Shown: positions 35,610 through 46,461 of the stretch, in pieces | Position numbering within the stretch: position 1 is the first letter of the stretch | Layout: every line of letters starts with the position of its first letter | From: Epiperipatus broadwayi | Taxonomy: Eukaryota > Onychophora > Udeonychophora > Euonychophora > Peripatidae | Length of the DNA: 64,000 nucleotides | Reading direction: 5' to 3' | NCBI GenBank assembly: GCA_028023455.1 | Contig: JAQFVV010000012.1 | Span: 9,090,499 to 9,154,498 of the forward strand | Made by a program: the position numbers and the translations under genes | Notes under the pieces: generated by a model | What the model was told of the DNA's origin: nothing | Databases searched by the model: none | Seen by the model: only the letters and a program-made list of their open reading frames with translations

Positions 35610-36866
35610 GGTACTTGAGTATTAAAGCTGCAGCATGGAGCATGTATTAGATCTACTGCGTCTATTCACATTCATATCAATCTGCTAATAACTTTGTAAT
35701 CTTGTGATCTGACCAAAATAACATGTACATGGTATTTTGGCAAGAATTACAAAGTTATTGGAGGTTGATATGAATGTCAACAGATGCAGTAGGTCTAATA
35801 CATGTTCCGTGTTGCAGACTAAAAATAAGTAAAAGTTAAAAAAAAGTAAAACTTACAACATTAACAAAAAAACTTTTAAAAATGACATTTAAAATAAATG
35901 CGACTTTCACAAATATGTACAACTTTCAACATTAACAAACGACATTTAAAATAAAATTTCAATAGTAACAAGTTTCCAAAAAAGAATGTGACTTGAAAAA
36001 AAAGATGCGACTTTAAAAAACTAACAACTTCTAAGAAAGACATTTAAAATAAAATGTGATATGACACTATTAATCAAAAAAATAGTTAATTTAAATATAC
36101 ACTAAACAAACAGTAAATGATTTTGATTTTTAAGTAATTTGGATAAAAATACATTAACTATATTCCTACGACACTTATCATGTAATATATAATAGGAATA
36201 TATGTGTTAAAAAAAAGTTTTCATAATACTATTACCACAGAAAATGGAGATCTGCAGTAAAAATTTTCACTCGGAAAGTGAAACCACATGATTGGCAAAG
36301 TATGCTGGGATTTTCATAAAACTGCAAATAAACATCTTTTTTTAAATAAAGAAATTAAACCAAAACTACAAAAAAAATACATATTAATTACTACACTTTT
36401 ATGAAACTTTGATATAAAACATTTGTCTATTTCCCTACATAAGCCACCAAACATCCACATCCCCTTGTGAATGCCGATTTTAGTGTTGCAACCTCAGACA
36501 TTAATGAAAAATATAACAAAACAACTGAAAATGTCAAAGTATTACAAAAAAAAAAAGATTGTGTTGAAAAAAAAAATCATGCTGATAAAAAACATGTTTT
36601 CATGTATACTCACAGGGATTATTTTCTTTCAATTTGACCTCGGACATTAATGAAAAGTACAACAAATAACTGAAAATATTGAAGTAATACAAAAAAAAAA
36701 TATCGGATTGAAAAAAAAAATTGTGTTGATTAAAAAAAACACATTTTCACCTATACTCACAAGGATTATTTTATTTCAATTTGACATCACCGTGACATTA
36801 CACATTTATTATGGGTATGAAAAGGCCTCCTATCTCCCCTATGTTGCAGCTTTAATACTCAAGTAC
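35610..36866. mobile_element. Non-autonomous DNA transposon with 9-bp target duplication
   Basis: The ends are inverted repeats: GGTACTTGAGTATTAAAGCT at the left, and the complement of GTACTTGAGTATTAAAGCTG at the right. The target duplication TGACATTAT occurs at 35,601-35,609 and 36,867-36,875. A target duplication of 8-9 bp fits the hAT or Mutator-like groups. The terminal sequence fits neither strongly. The inside has no transposase. It has a second inverted repeat at 35,630-35,820 (CATGTATTAGATCTACTGC and complement) and a tandem duplication of about 145 bp at 36,490-36,790 (ACATTAATGAAAA, ACTCACA(G/A)GGATTATTTT). Confidence 0.85.
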
Positions 36867-37336
36867 TGACATTATTAAGATAAAAATATAATTCTTAAGT
36901 AATGTACTATATTTTCACATTTTATTCATGAAAAAGATATTAACTGAATGTACACACATGATTATAATTCATATATAACTAATATATTTATTAACAGTAA
37001 TTGCAAGTGAAAAATGATCACCTGTGTAATTTATCTCCACTTTTATAGATAGTCAGTTTGACATAATATTATTAAGGGTGAACCTCAAATCAACTCGGAT
37101 GTAAACAAAACCTTTTCCAATACAACTAAGTTTTAAACTTCACCTGGAAAAACTAATTTACTCATTTTAATTCATTCATTATCAGCTTTATGTTGACAAC
37201 CTTCTAGTAGTAGTTACAATTATACTTGCAATATTTTACTTTTACAATGAATCATTTATTGTATATCATATTTTAATAATCCTTACATTATTTATTACAG
37301 AACAGAAGTTTACAAATAAAAAACATTTGGAAAGCC

Positions 37337-37615
37337 AATATATTAACTTTGCAAATGTAGAAAAAAAAGTGTGAAAGAGAAAGAAATATGTGATGAGAAC
37401 AATAACTTTTTTTACTGGATAATTTTTCTTTGTTGATTAAAAAATACTGAAGAAATTATTTCTTATTTAAACCCTATTTTTATTAACTTTGCTAATGTAG
37501 AAAAAAAGTGCTAAAGAGAAAGAAATACAATAACTTTTTTTATTACATAATTTTCCTTTGTTGATTAAAAAAATATTGAAGAAATTATTTCTTATTTAAA
37601 ACCTCATTTTTACAA
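37337..37615 (+). repeat. Tandem duplication of about 140 bp
   Basis: TTAACTTTGCAAATGTAGAAA and TTAACTTTGCTAATGTAGAA start two units that both continue with AAAGAGAAAGAAAT, AATAACTTTTTTTA, TTTGTTGATTAAAAAA and GAAGAAATTATTTCTTATTT. The second unit is about 15 bp shorter. Confidence 0.8.
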
Positions 37616-37810
37616 TCAGCATGAATGATTGTTCACACATCATAAAGCAAAGAAATTCACTTTTTAAAATTTTAAATTGCATTTATTAAAATATCACAAA
37701 AATTTCTGCACTGGCATTTTATGAAAGCATTTATTTAAGCAAATCAATGGTAACTTTTGCTTTATTATAATTATGGTTTCATTTGACTTTTATTAAAAAT
37801 AAACTTTTTC

Positions 37811-38135
37811 GGTTGTGGTTTGCAGACTGTACTGTCGCCGCTAGAGGCGCTGTTTCTGTGTTTTCACACAGAACATACAGGGTAGGGGCCTCAAAAGCAG
37901 ACAACGCTTTTTCTGCCAATAGGTGGCGCTGTTCACCATGCGTACGCACAGGAACCTTCCACAAGCTGGCTGGCAGCTTGCGTCGTCTGCTACTAAGAAC
38001 CTAGGTGGCGCTGATTGCCATAAACACATCTAGCTTATGTGTCGTCTGCTATCAGAAACTACCAAGATTCTAGCCCACTACGCGGCGCTGTTTCTCCACG
38101 TTACACACGGTAAAAACAGCAACCTCTAAATGCCT
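37811..38135. repeat. CpG-rich block with repeated GGCGCTG motif
   Basis: In an otherwise AT-rich window this block is GC- and CpG-rich. The core (A)GGCGCTG occurs four times, in the contexts AGAGGCGCTGTTTC, AGGTGGCGCTGTTC, AGGTGGCGCTGATT and CGCGGCGCTGTTTC. CGTCGTCTGCTA and GTGTCGTCTGCTATC form a further repeated phrase, and CTGTGTTTTCACACAG is a small palindrome. An open frame exists in several phases, but no domain is recognised and the same block recurs at 47,930-48,231, 52,168-52,245 and 53,868-54,070, so I treat it as a repeat rather than a gene. Confidence 0.75.
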
Positions 38136-39678
38136 CATTGCTAACGTTTATGAACATAGTACTTAAAACATTCAGGGCCTATAATGTACAGGGGTGAATA
38201 ATTTATAAAGTCATAACTATTTAAATATACGGTCAAACGTAATAATTTTACATTCTATTTCACCATTTCATGAATCGATGTATTTTTAAAGTATGACTTT
38301 GTAAAAAGCGATCTGTTTTTTTAATTATTTACTCTAAAAGTGGTTTTTTTTTTTTTTTTGTAAATAAAACAAAACGTGATTTTCGGTCTGTTTTTATTTT
38401 TTTTTTTTTAAAAAAAAAAAAGCTAATTTTTTTCCCTACGGCAGTATATCATTCAAAAATGTATTATTTTAAAAGATTATTGTTTGTAAAACTTTTTTTT
38501 TTACACTTTCAATTAATATTTTCAATAAATTTTAAAGTAATATAAATTATATTTCGGTTTATAGATTACTATTTCGAAAAATAAAGTGTTAGTTGCGTGC
38601 TGGGTATACCGTGTGCTTGTTACTCGCGAGCAATAATTCGAAGATATGTTTATCAAAACTTCCTCTCACAATAATATTAAAGGCATAAATATTTATTGAA
38701 ATTGTATTTAAAATTTTAGAATCATTTTAATAACTAAAAATATCATATACTCACAAGGAAATTTCAAAATAATAGGTTTAATAAGTACCATATGAGAAAA
38801 GTAAGAGTCAGAAAAAAAAAAAAAGATTTAGAGCAAAATATATATACATTTAATATCTTTATTGATGGTTGGAATTTAAAAAGTTTCTTTCAAAACTGAT
38901 GCTCGTTTTAGGCTTGTATACTGTTAAAATTAAAACTATTCGTCCTCATAAATAATTTGGAAGACATTGCCTGTCAAAATTGGATAATCATTGAAAATTA
39001 TATATGATCTTAATAGCCTAAAATTCAGAAGCCTGATAGTACTGTCTTTGCCAGTGCACTGTTTCTTTCTTTCATTATTGATACATAAGTAAGAACAGGT
39101 AAAACACATTTATTAAAAATCTTGCTTTACAGACACGTAGATATATTTCCTTTTAGTATCAAGTTATTTCTACCAAAAGCACTCCAACCAAGTTTAATCC
39201 TATGATTAATTTCATCCATTATGTTTCCATATGTATTAATAATCTGACCAAGTTGTTTGTAACTGTTAACTTCTTCTAACTCATCATAATCAATCTTTAT
39301 TTTCATATTTTGAGAAAATCCATTAAACTTTACTTTAGTCTTTTAACATTTATCTTTAGTCCTACTTTCATCTGATAACTCCTGCAACATTTCCTGCAGC
39401 TCTGAAGTATAAGTTGCAAAAACAACTACATCATCTGCAAAATCTAAATGACTTAAATAATCTCCATTTACTTTCACTCCTATAGCTTCCCATTTTAATC
39501 CACAAAATATTTCTTGCAGCACTGCTGTAAAAAGTTTTGGAGATATGGAGTCACCCTGTCTTACACTCTTCTCAATGTTGACTTTCCCAGTATTATTATC
39601 TAATCTAATTGTTGCTGTTGCATTTTTATAAATATTCTTTAAAATTTGACAATATCTTGGGTCTATACCTTGATGATC
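37811..39678 (-). repeat. Inverted duplication, copy 1 (intact)
   Basis: The 1.87 kb from 37,811 to 39,678 recurs as reverse complement at 42,728-48,231 once the 3.6-kb insertion there is set aside. It contains a CpG-rich block (37,811-38,135), AT-rich sequence with facing T and A runs (38,390-38,420), and the truncated 3' part of the RTE element (from 39,084). Identity by eye is almost complete over the CpG-rich block, the AT-rich spacer and most of the RTE part, with several mismatches clustered at the RTE-internal end. Confidence 0.9.
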
Positions 39679-40041
39679 CAATGCTTTAATCACTGAAGAA
39701 AAGTTTATAGATTCAAATGCCTTTTCATAGTCTACAAATCTAAAACATAATGGCAACTCATATTCATTTGTCCTTTCTATAACTTCTCTCAATACCTGGA
39801 TATGATCTCCTGTACTAAAACCACTTTTAAATCCAGCTTATCTTGGTTGGGGGAAATCCAATGTTCTCTGTAGACGAGTTGTAACTATCTTGGTAAAAAA
39901 TCTGTATGTAACTGATAAAAGGCTGATAGGTCTGTAATTTCTAATATCCTCTTTATCACCTTTTTTAAATATTAATATTAATACTGCATTCTTCCAATCA
40001 TCTAGTACATCTTTATCATTTAGACATTTGGTATATAACAT
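39343..40041 (-). pseudogene. RTE reverse transcriptase domain
   Basis: Two adjoining frames give KNAVLILIFKKGDKEDIRNY and RPISLLSVTYRFFTKIV (the fingers motifs), then FVDYEKAFESINF (motif A Asp), VRQGDSISPKLF (motif B) and FADDVVVFA (motif C with FADD). The enzyme would copy the element's RNA at the nicked chromosomal target. A stop between the frames at about 39,840 and a frameshift after QELSDESR at about 39,345 disrupt it. Beyond that, DYDELEEVNSYKQLGQI continues the frame toward 39,180. Confidence 0.85.
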
Positions 40042-40235
40042 TGCAAAAAAAAAATTCTATTTTTTCCCCTGCTTCTTTTAATATATCAATTATAATTCTA
40101 CTATTACCTGGAATCTGGAATCTTTTCGTTCTTCATATATTTAATTGCATGTCTCACTTCTTCATTTAAAATTCTGGGTAATTCAGAAGATGTCATAGAT
40201 ATAGGAGGTATTTCTTCTTTATTACTATATAATTC

Positions 40236-40690
40236 ATCACATGATCACATGTCCTATATATGATCATGTGATGCTTAATGGTTTAACACCAATCCTGCCT
40301 AATAGGATAGTGGTGGCTATGGTTGTAAAAGAGCCAAAGACACCAAAATGTATGGGTGCTGAACTGAGTTCAGACCCATATGACTATATAAGCTATTGAG
40401 CTTAGATTGAAAATATTTTTTGTGTTTTCAATTTCAATCTCATAGTTTTGTAGTTAAGTAGAGATAAAAGGTGGTTGCTAGAGGGTTGCATTAGATCCTA
40501 AGATCTAGATGCAGTGCTCTCAGATCCAAAGCTCCTCACTGACGAAGGCCACAAGCCAGAAACTAGTCTGGGGATATTGGATGAGTAGGCATTAGATAGG
40601 GATTTTATGCACAAGCCTTCTGGCATCCATTGATTACTCTGTTTAGCACAGGTGGCAATACTGTATGGAGAGTTTTGCTCTGTTTACTAT
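40236..40690 (+). mobile_element. Repeat family A copy inserted in RTE, with 14-bp target duplication
   Basis: TTACTATATAATTC flanks the insertion at 40,222-40,235 and 40,691-40,704, so the boundaries are exact and the element is about 455 bp. It begins ATCACATGATCACATG and ends near GGAGAGTTTTGCTC. The orientation is opposite to the RTE reading frame. No protein is encoded. The clean target duplication shows that family A is or was mobile. The variable 14-bp length suits target-primed retrotransposition. The plus strand carries a hammerhead-like motif at 40,519-40,585. Confidence 0.85.
40519..40585 (+). ncRNA. Candidate type I hammerhead ribozyme (repeat A)
   Basis: Stem I 5' strand CTC-AG-ATCCAA-AGC-TCCTCA, core CTGACGA at 40,539-40,545 (the variable seventh position is C), stem II GGC-CACAA-GCC with an A-A mismatch at its base, GAAA, stem III AC-TA-GT, cleavage expected after C 40,568, then stem I 3' strand TGGGGA-TA-TTGGAT-GAG. 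Stem I pairs six plus six plus three. The A-A mismatch at the base of stem II, where the 16,722 copy has T-A, may weaken this copy. Confidence 0.6.
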
Positions 40691-40727
40691 TTACTATATA
40701 ATTCTTTATAAAAGTCTTCTATCCATT

Positions 40728-41018
40728 TCATGATGTCATCTCTCTTTTTAGTAATAATTCCAGCTTTTTTTTTATTGCAGATATGAATTTCCTACCAATA
40801 CCAAAATGTTGTTTTACACTTTTGAGACTTTCATTCCCTTCTGCTGCTTTCCTTGCTAGTTCACAGTTATACTTTCTTATATCATTTTCAAATCTTTTCT
40901 GCATCATTTTACAAAATTTGAGATATTCAATCCTTTTTAATGCATCATTTTTGTATATATTCATATTCCTTCTTTTTTTCATAAATTCTTTAGTCTCAGT
41001 AGAAATGTTATTGGTCAA
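40728..41018 (-). pseudogene. RTE linker between endonuclease and reverse transcriptase
   Basis: The 96-residue frame is rich in Lys, Asn and Glu (for example MKKRRNMNIYKNDALKRIEY) and lies between the endonuclease and reverse transcriptase domains, where RTE proteins have a poorly conserved basic linker. The repeat A insertion ends this frame. Confidence 0.65.
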
Positions 41019-41030
41019 GTGCTGCTTTTT

Positions 41031-42008
41031 TCAACCAGCTATTTTTGTTGCAGTTTTTAAAAGTGTATCAGTTGTTTTCATATTAATTTCATTCAAATCT
41101 GAATCATGTTCAAAATCTACTAATACTTGAAAATTATTTGTAAGTTCTAATTTAAATTCATTAGAATGTTTCTGAAAATTAGGAATATCAACTGTAAATA
41201 TTGTTTTTCTTAATAATTTTTGTCTCTCTAGTTTTGCATTAACATGTATTTCACATCTTACTAATCGATGATCACTTCCTCTGTTAAATTTATTAAGAAC
41301 ATTACAATCTTGAAATATGTATTTTCTGTTAGTCAAAATATAATCCAATTCTGCTGTATTTTCATTTGGATGCTTCCATGTCCATTTCCTTTTAAAATTT
41401 TTCTCAAAATAATTCATAATATAAAGTTTTCCTTTTCCTGCAAACTCCACAAGTCTCTGTCCTCTCTCATTTCTATTAACATAACCAAAATTACCGCCAG
41501 CACTTTCATCTTTCATTTGTTTACCAATTCTAGCATTAAAGTCTCCCATAACAATTTTAAAATGTTGTTAACTCTGACCAAAAGCCTTTTGTGCATCCAT
41601 ATAAAAATCTTCTACTACTTCATCACTTTGAGAACTTGTTGGGGCATAAACCTGAATTATCTGCATTTGGTATCTGCTATTAAGTTGTATAACCAATCTT
41701 GCCACTCTGTCCGATACACCATCAATCTCCACAATGTTGTTCTTCCACTTTTTATTTATAATGAATACTACTCCACTTGTATTTCCAATATTTGTGCCTT
41801 TATAATAGAGTACATGTTCACTTTTTAAAACAATTGTCTCTTCGCCTTTTCTTCTAACTTCACAAAGTCCAATAATATCCCATTTAATATAAGACAGTTT
41901 TTCTTCTAACTCTTGCAATCTTTCTTCACTTGAAAGTGATCTGCTGTTGTAAGTGCCTAAATAAAAAAGGCATGGGGATTCTGTGCAGCCTCTGCCTTCG
42001 GCCACCAA
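41031..42008 (-). pseudogene. RTE AP-endonuclease-like domain
   Basis: Two same-phase frames (42,008-41,568 and 41,549-41,031) are separated by one in-frame stop. The exonuclease-endonuclease-phosphatase motifs appear in order: GTYNSRSL, DIIGLCEVRRKG (Glu), VYAPTS, MGDFNARIG (Asp and Asn), TWKHPNENTAELDYI and GSDHRLVRCEI (Asp-His). All recognised catalytic residues are retained. The first Met precedes an RGCTESPCLFYLGTYN stretch. The enzyme would nick target DNA for reverse transcription. Apart from the stop the domain looks well preserved. Confidence 0.85.
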
Positions 42009-42060
42009 CTGCTGCCTTGGTTGGTGACTTTAGTCTCCTGGGAATAAGGGCCATGATTTA

Positions 42061-42727
42061 TTTTTGTCTGTCATAATTGTATATATATATATATTGGAAA
42101 AATATTATCATTTACACAAGCATTCATTCTGCCTTATCAGGCAACTGAGAAGAAAGTCCATGGTGTTTTTTGATCTTAAACTCAGAGGTAAAAATCCAAT
42201 AACTTCGTCGCGCTGGCTAATGCGTGTTGGTGAGCAGCCCATCCATGTTTATATACTGTATGAATAATCACATAGTAATAACAGCTGCAAATGACAAGAA
42301 CATATGGAGTGGACATTAAGAATTTGCCTTGCTCAGTTTCTTTAAGGCCTCCAAGAGGAATCAAAGGGTTTCCTTTCAATTAATAGGATGACAAGAAATT
42401 TGTAACCTCCTGAGTGTAGACAATTTCTTGCATTAAATCAAATCTTAACGATTAATCAAAGTAAATTATAGTTTATTAGTTGATATTGTGAAATTGGTAA
42501 ATATTTAAGTGTCTCTGTTGGGTGATATATATTAAAATTTGTCTATTTAGAAATTCATTTATAGATTCATTAAACCACCTAACTACTCACAAACATTATA
42601 TTAGAAAATTGTAGAGATTCTAACCAGTAAATAAATTCAAGTATATTTATTATCTCCTTTAAGTTTGCCACTGTTTTCTGTTTGATCACAAATGCTATAA
42701 TACATCATAATGACAATTCTAGAGATA
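42061..42727. other. RTE 5' flank and AT-rich spacer
   Basis: This separates the RTE copy from the second copy of the inverted duplication. 42,150-42,240 resembles 23,330-23,420 and may be RTE 5' untranslated sequence. A TATATATATATA run at about 42,080-42,092 is the only other feature. Confidence 0.45.
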
Positions 42728-42829
42728 TCATTGAGGTATAGATCCAAGATATTGTCATATTTTAAAGAATATTTATAAAAATGCAACAGCAACAATTAGA
42801 TTAGATAATGATACTGGGAAAGTCAACAT

Positions 42830-45800
42830 ATTAAAGTAATTTCCTTGAATTATTAAATTGAAAACATTTTTATAAAGCATGTTTATATATATTATTTGAA
42901 GTATATTTCTAATATTTAATGTAATGGGTGCTTTATAATTAACAATTTTATAATTAATGAATATAAATAAATATAAGAAGTAATTTTCTTTTGAGTGGTA
43001 TGTTAAAGAATTATAATTTCTTTGTTCCTAATATGAAAGATACTTTCTATATCTGTTTTCGTATCATTAATTTGAATTATTTGAAAGTAAGACAAAAGAG
43101 TTACTAATGAATAATATTTTTACCTAATTTTTCATATTGTTAGGTTCAACTCTAAATTATCTTAAATATCATAAGAATTAAGAGGTTATTAAATGTTTAG
43201 GTATTTAGCCTTTATTGGTACATAATTAGATATGAATAAAATTAGAGTTTTATTTTGTATATTATTATCTTTAAAATGAATCACAAATTATGCTTCCCCC
43301 TTCCCTAATGCAATTTGAGAATGTTTGTAATTTTTATTTTTATGAGATTAGTCAAATAATTTAAATATTTAGGTTCAAGAATACAAAAATTGGACAGTTA
43401 CAATAGTTGTAGGCTACATAATTGCCCAGTCACAAAATTCAGGTGTAGCTGCAGTACAAGTTATAAATGAAATTCTATGGAGAAGTCCAAAGATACTAAA
43501 CCATTTTAATAGCACTTTATAGTAAAAACAATTACTGTGTGCATTGGATTTCTGACTTTCAATGCTCATATCTTAATTAAAAACAATCAGGGAACAAATA
43601 ATTTTAAAAAATTTTCAGGAGAAAAAAAGAAAACAGACAAAGAAAATCTTTGACCATTGATCATTTTTTATTAATCTGAGCTAGGATGAAATAGTGAATG
43701 CCCATGCCTTATTCACTCCAATTTTATTTAAGTATAAATTTGGTCACTTAACTACTGGAGGCATTCAATCAAGAGCACGATGTGCAGTGCTAAATATTCA
43801 AGAAATTAATATTTGTGTTGGGGGAGGGAGAATCAATGGTCTGGCATTCGGTCAACTCAAATACAATTACTAGCTTTTTAATAACAGTGATTTTAATATA
43901 CATCATTAGACCTGAAATTATCTTGACTGCTATAAAACAGACTTATCTTCTGATAGATTTTCATCTCACCCAAAGCAATGCCATTCTGATTGTAATGCTT
44001 TGCATAAGTCTCATTTACTAAGTCAAAGACTTATGATTTGGAGGTGAATAACACAGGTGATGAATGAACATATAAAAATTTTGCAGTTTTAATTTTAATA
44101 AAGAACAACTATTGATAAGCAAATATTCTATAAAAACAAAAATAAATGAATTTAGGAAAAGTTACTGATTTTAGCTTTTTCAGAATTTCAAAATATGATA
44201 TACATGTATAAACAACATCCCATAGATCGTTAAATCCCCCAGCCAGATAGTTGATTAATAAAACCTCAAAATATCTAGTCAACATACCATTGCAGTCAAA
44301 TTCCTTACTACATTAGGTGTTTCAATTCAAATAAGTCTTTAGACTATTTTGGAGAAACAAAAACAGTCCCAAGCATTATACATATTGACTTGAAAACAGG
44401 AAATGTTTATCTGAAAATTTGTGATGATAGGGATTTTACCTGTAATTATATATTGAACTATTTCCATCATCTGTTAATAATTATGAAATATTTTTAAAAG
44501 ATATCTAACTTTATTTAAACTTTTAAATACATTCAACTGTTAGCAAAGCATACAGATTAATTTATTACAACATTTTGAGTGCTCTTTTTTACTCATCTCT
44601 TCTTCAAATGTTGCTGGCCTTACCAGTGAAAGTACTAGCATGGAAATTGAACCTTCGATTTTAGTTTTGTGAATTTAAGATAATGCTTGCTCTTACTAAT
44701 TAGGCTATTCTGAAAAACCAAGTCACTAGAAATTTTATATATTTATCTATGAAGATTCTCTTGGTTTCTCCAGTTTTTTTAAGGGCAAGGTTAATGAGTA
44801 GTTTTGAAATATTATGAATTATTTACATTAGACTGATTTATAAAGTTATCTACTATAAATGTGAATGGTTTATACAAATTTTACTTTTTACTTTCTGCCT
44901 GTTATTTTTCTTGTCCAATGTATTTTAGGTCCATTTGGTTTTTTTTTTTTAATCATTATTTTTTGTTCTTTTAATTACGTATTTTGAAATGAGTCAGATG
45001 ATTTCAGCCATATATGTTCTTCCATATTCACATGGTATTTCATAGATGCAGTTTTTGTTTTTCAATATTTGCAGTTTGTGTTTTATAGAAGTTAGACTTT
45101 TTCATAGGGCACTTATGACTTTGGAAAGGAATCTTAATATACTGATCACAGATTTACTTTAGTTTAGCTGCAATTACTAATATCTATGGATACACTTTAA
45201 TACCTATAATTGTTTTTATGGTGTTTCTTTTAATTGGCTATTTCATAATGATAGCTGATGGATAAGTATTTTTCATGAGAGTTTATGCTTTATGATTTTT
45301 CTTTTTCCAAGTTATTGGTTTCTGAATAAGAATTTTTATTCTGATTAGAGTGTGTGAGTTTTCTGTTGATTGTAATTTTGATTTTGCTATGAGGAAATCT
45401 TGTCAAAAGAAAATTAAGAACTGTAATGTCTGTTCTTGTTTTAATTCTATTGTGAATTTAATTAAAAGAACATAATTATTGATAGTATCCAGAATGTTTG
45501 TAGAAATGCTTTATCGTATGGCCATAGAAAAGCCAGACTTTAATTGTAGATAGAATTTTATTTATGGTTGTAGTTTCAAGTTCTTCCATGTAAATATTGC
45601 TGATCAGAGATAGCAATAAGGAATCAAAAAGCATCTTTTGATTTTGTTGGAAGAATTCTATAGTATATAATAATAGTATGCTGTGCAGAATGTTAAGTGT
45701 AATAAACTATCAAGTGGAAGAATTATTCTGGTTTGTACACTATTATTGGTATTTAATCTTTTTTTTACATTAGATAATGCTTTATCACAGAGTACTTTTG

Positions 45801-46461
45801 TGATTAAGTTTTTCACATCAAAATTTCCCAATATGTTAGTTCCTTCACTTTTCATGTTGATTAATTCTACAATTTTCTTAGAATCTCTAACATAGAACTG
45901 TCTCTTCTATGCCAAAGGACGAAGAACATTAGAATTTTTGATATAGTGAGTTTTCAGAATTAACAATAGATCTTAATGGAACCTGGCCTTTATTGATTTT
46001 AGATGACCACAAAGATGTGGAATTTTTGCCAAAATATGTCAATCTAATTTTTTCTGAATCATTGAAATAGTTGTGATCGGGGATGCTTTCTAAATAATAT
46101 TTACAGTTGTGATTCATAGCTAGTATGGGACTTTTAGTCTGTTGGGAGAAGCTCTTATTGTATCATAATTACTATTATCCATTTACAAATGTTACATTGC
46201 TCTTGCTAGCAGGAAGAATGCTTATAGATTTGTCTAGTTTAAGATTTAATAGATTTTTCTCTCAACATAAGTGATATTAGATTTGTATTGTTGGTGTCTC
46301 ATTTTCCAGCGTAATTTTGCTTTCTCTTAACAAAGTCTCACTTGCAGTCTAAATAATTCTGTCTGGGAATGAATGAGAGGATTTAGTTATAAGCTTTTAG
46401 AAGCTGATTGGAAAACTTATGAAATCTTTATCAGTAAATTTATTTTTTAACAAAGATTATT
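42830..46461 (-). mobile_element. Decayed Penelope-like element with 11-bp flanking repeats
   Basis: AAAGTCAACAT occurs at 42,819-42,829 and 46,462-46,472, on either side of 3,632 bp that interrupts the duplicated RTE segment. On the minus strand, PLE coding relics appear in the right order from high to low coordinates: KSISILPASKSN (about 46,250), SLWSSKINKGQVPLRSIV (about 45,970), FDVKNLITKVLCDKALS (about 45,800), and the endonuclease CIYEIPCEYGRTYMAEI (about 45,030). Many stops and frameshifts show it is long dead. About 2 kb (42,830-44,900) downstream of the endonuclease is non-coding and unexplained. Confidence 0.75.
44890..46290 (-). pseudogene. PLE reverse transcriptase plus GIY-YIG endonuclease remnant
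   Basis: Frames at 45,929-46,117 and 45,658-45,855 hold the reverse transcriptase signatures: a degenerate (G)LPK-I-K-x-x-PLR-x-IV block (LWSSKINKGQVPLRSIV), and FDVKNLITKV matching FDV-x-SLFT-x-VP with the motif A Asp. RLNTNNSV and LPLDSLLHL follow in the usual order. The endonuclease part near 45,060-44,960 has IYEIPCEYG and Y-x-AE in place of YIGE. The FADD or YADD block could not be located with confidence, and every frame is broken. Confidence 0.65.

Larger units (their letters stand above)
39084..42060 (-). mobile_element. RTE-clade non-LTR retrotransposon, long but inactive copy
   Basis: In minus orientation the copy has an AP-endonuclease-like domain (42,008-41,031), a linker (41,018-40,728), an inserted repeat A (40,690-40,236), then reverse transcriptase (40,230-39,084). 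It stops abruptly at about 39,084, where the other copies continue into the C-terminal AGHIARR region, so the 3' end is lost to a rearrangement rather than to the usual 5' truncation. In-frame stops and frameshifts are present in both domains. Confidence 0.85.

Noticed and set aside
37779-38029. Three overlapping open frames in the CpG-rich block
   Set aside because: They exist in opposing phases, show no domain, and the block is a dispersed repeat; low stop frequency follows from its GC content.
38390-38420. Facing T and A runs as a terminator or special signal (also at 3,988-4,010, 22,118-22,136 and 47,622-47,657)
   Set aside because: Homopolymer junctions of this kind are common in the window, vary in length between the two duplicate copies, and may be sequencing or slippage effects.
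40539-40600. Alternative hammerhead fold with a long stem III (ACTAGT pairing with ACTAG about 30 nt downstream)
   Set aside because: It places A rather than U at the required position before the cleavage site. The short AC-TA-GT stem III keeps every core base and lets stem I pair extensively.
41268-41828. 186-codon plus-strand frame
   Set aside because: It is the antisense shadow of the RTE endonuclease, whose motifs are clear on the minus strand.
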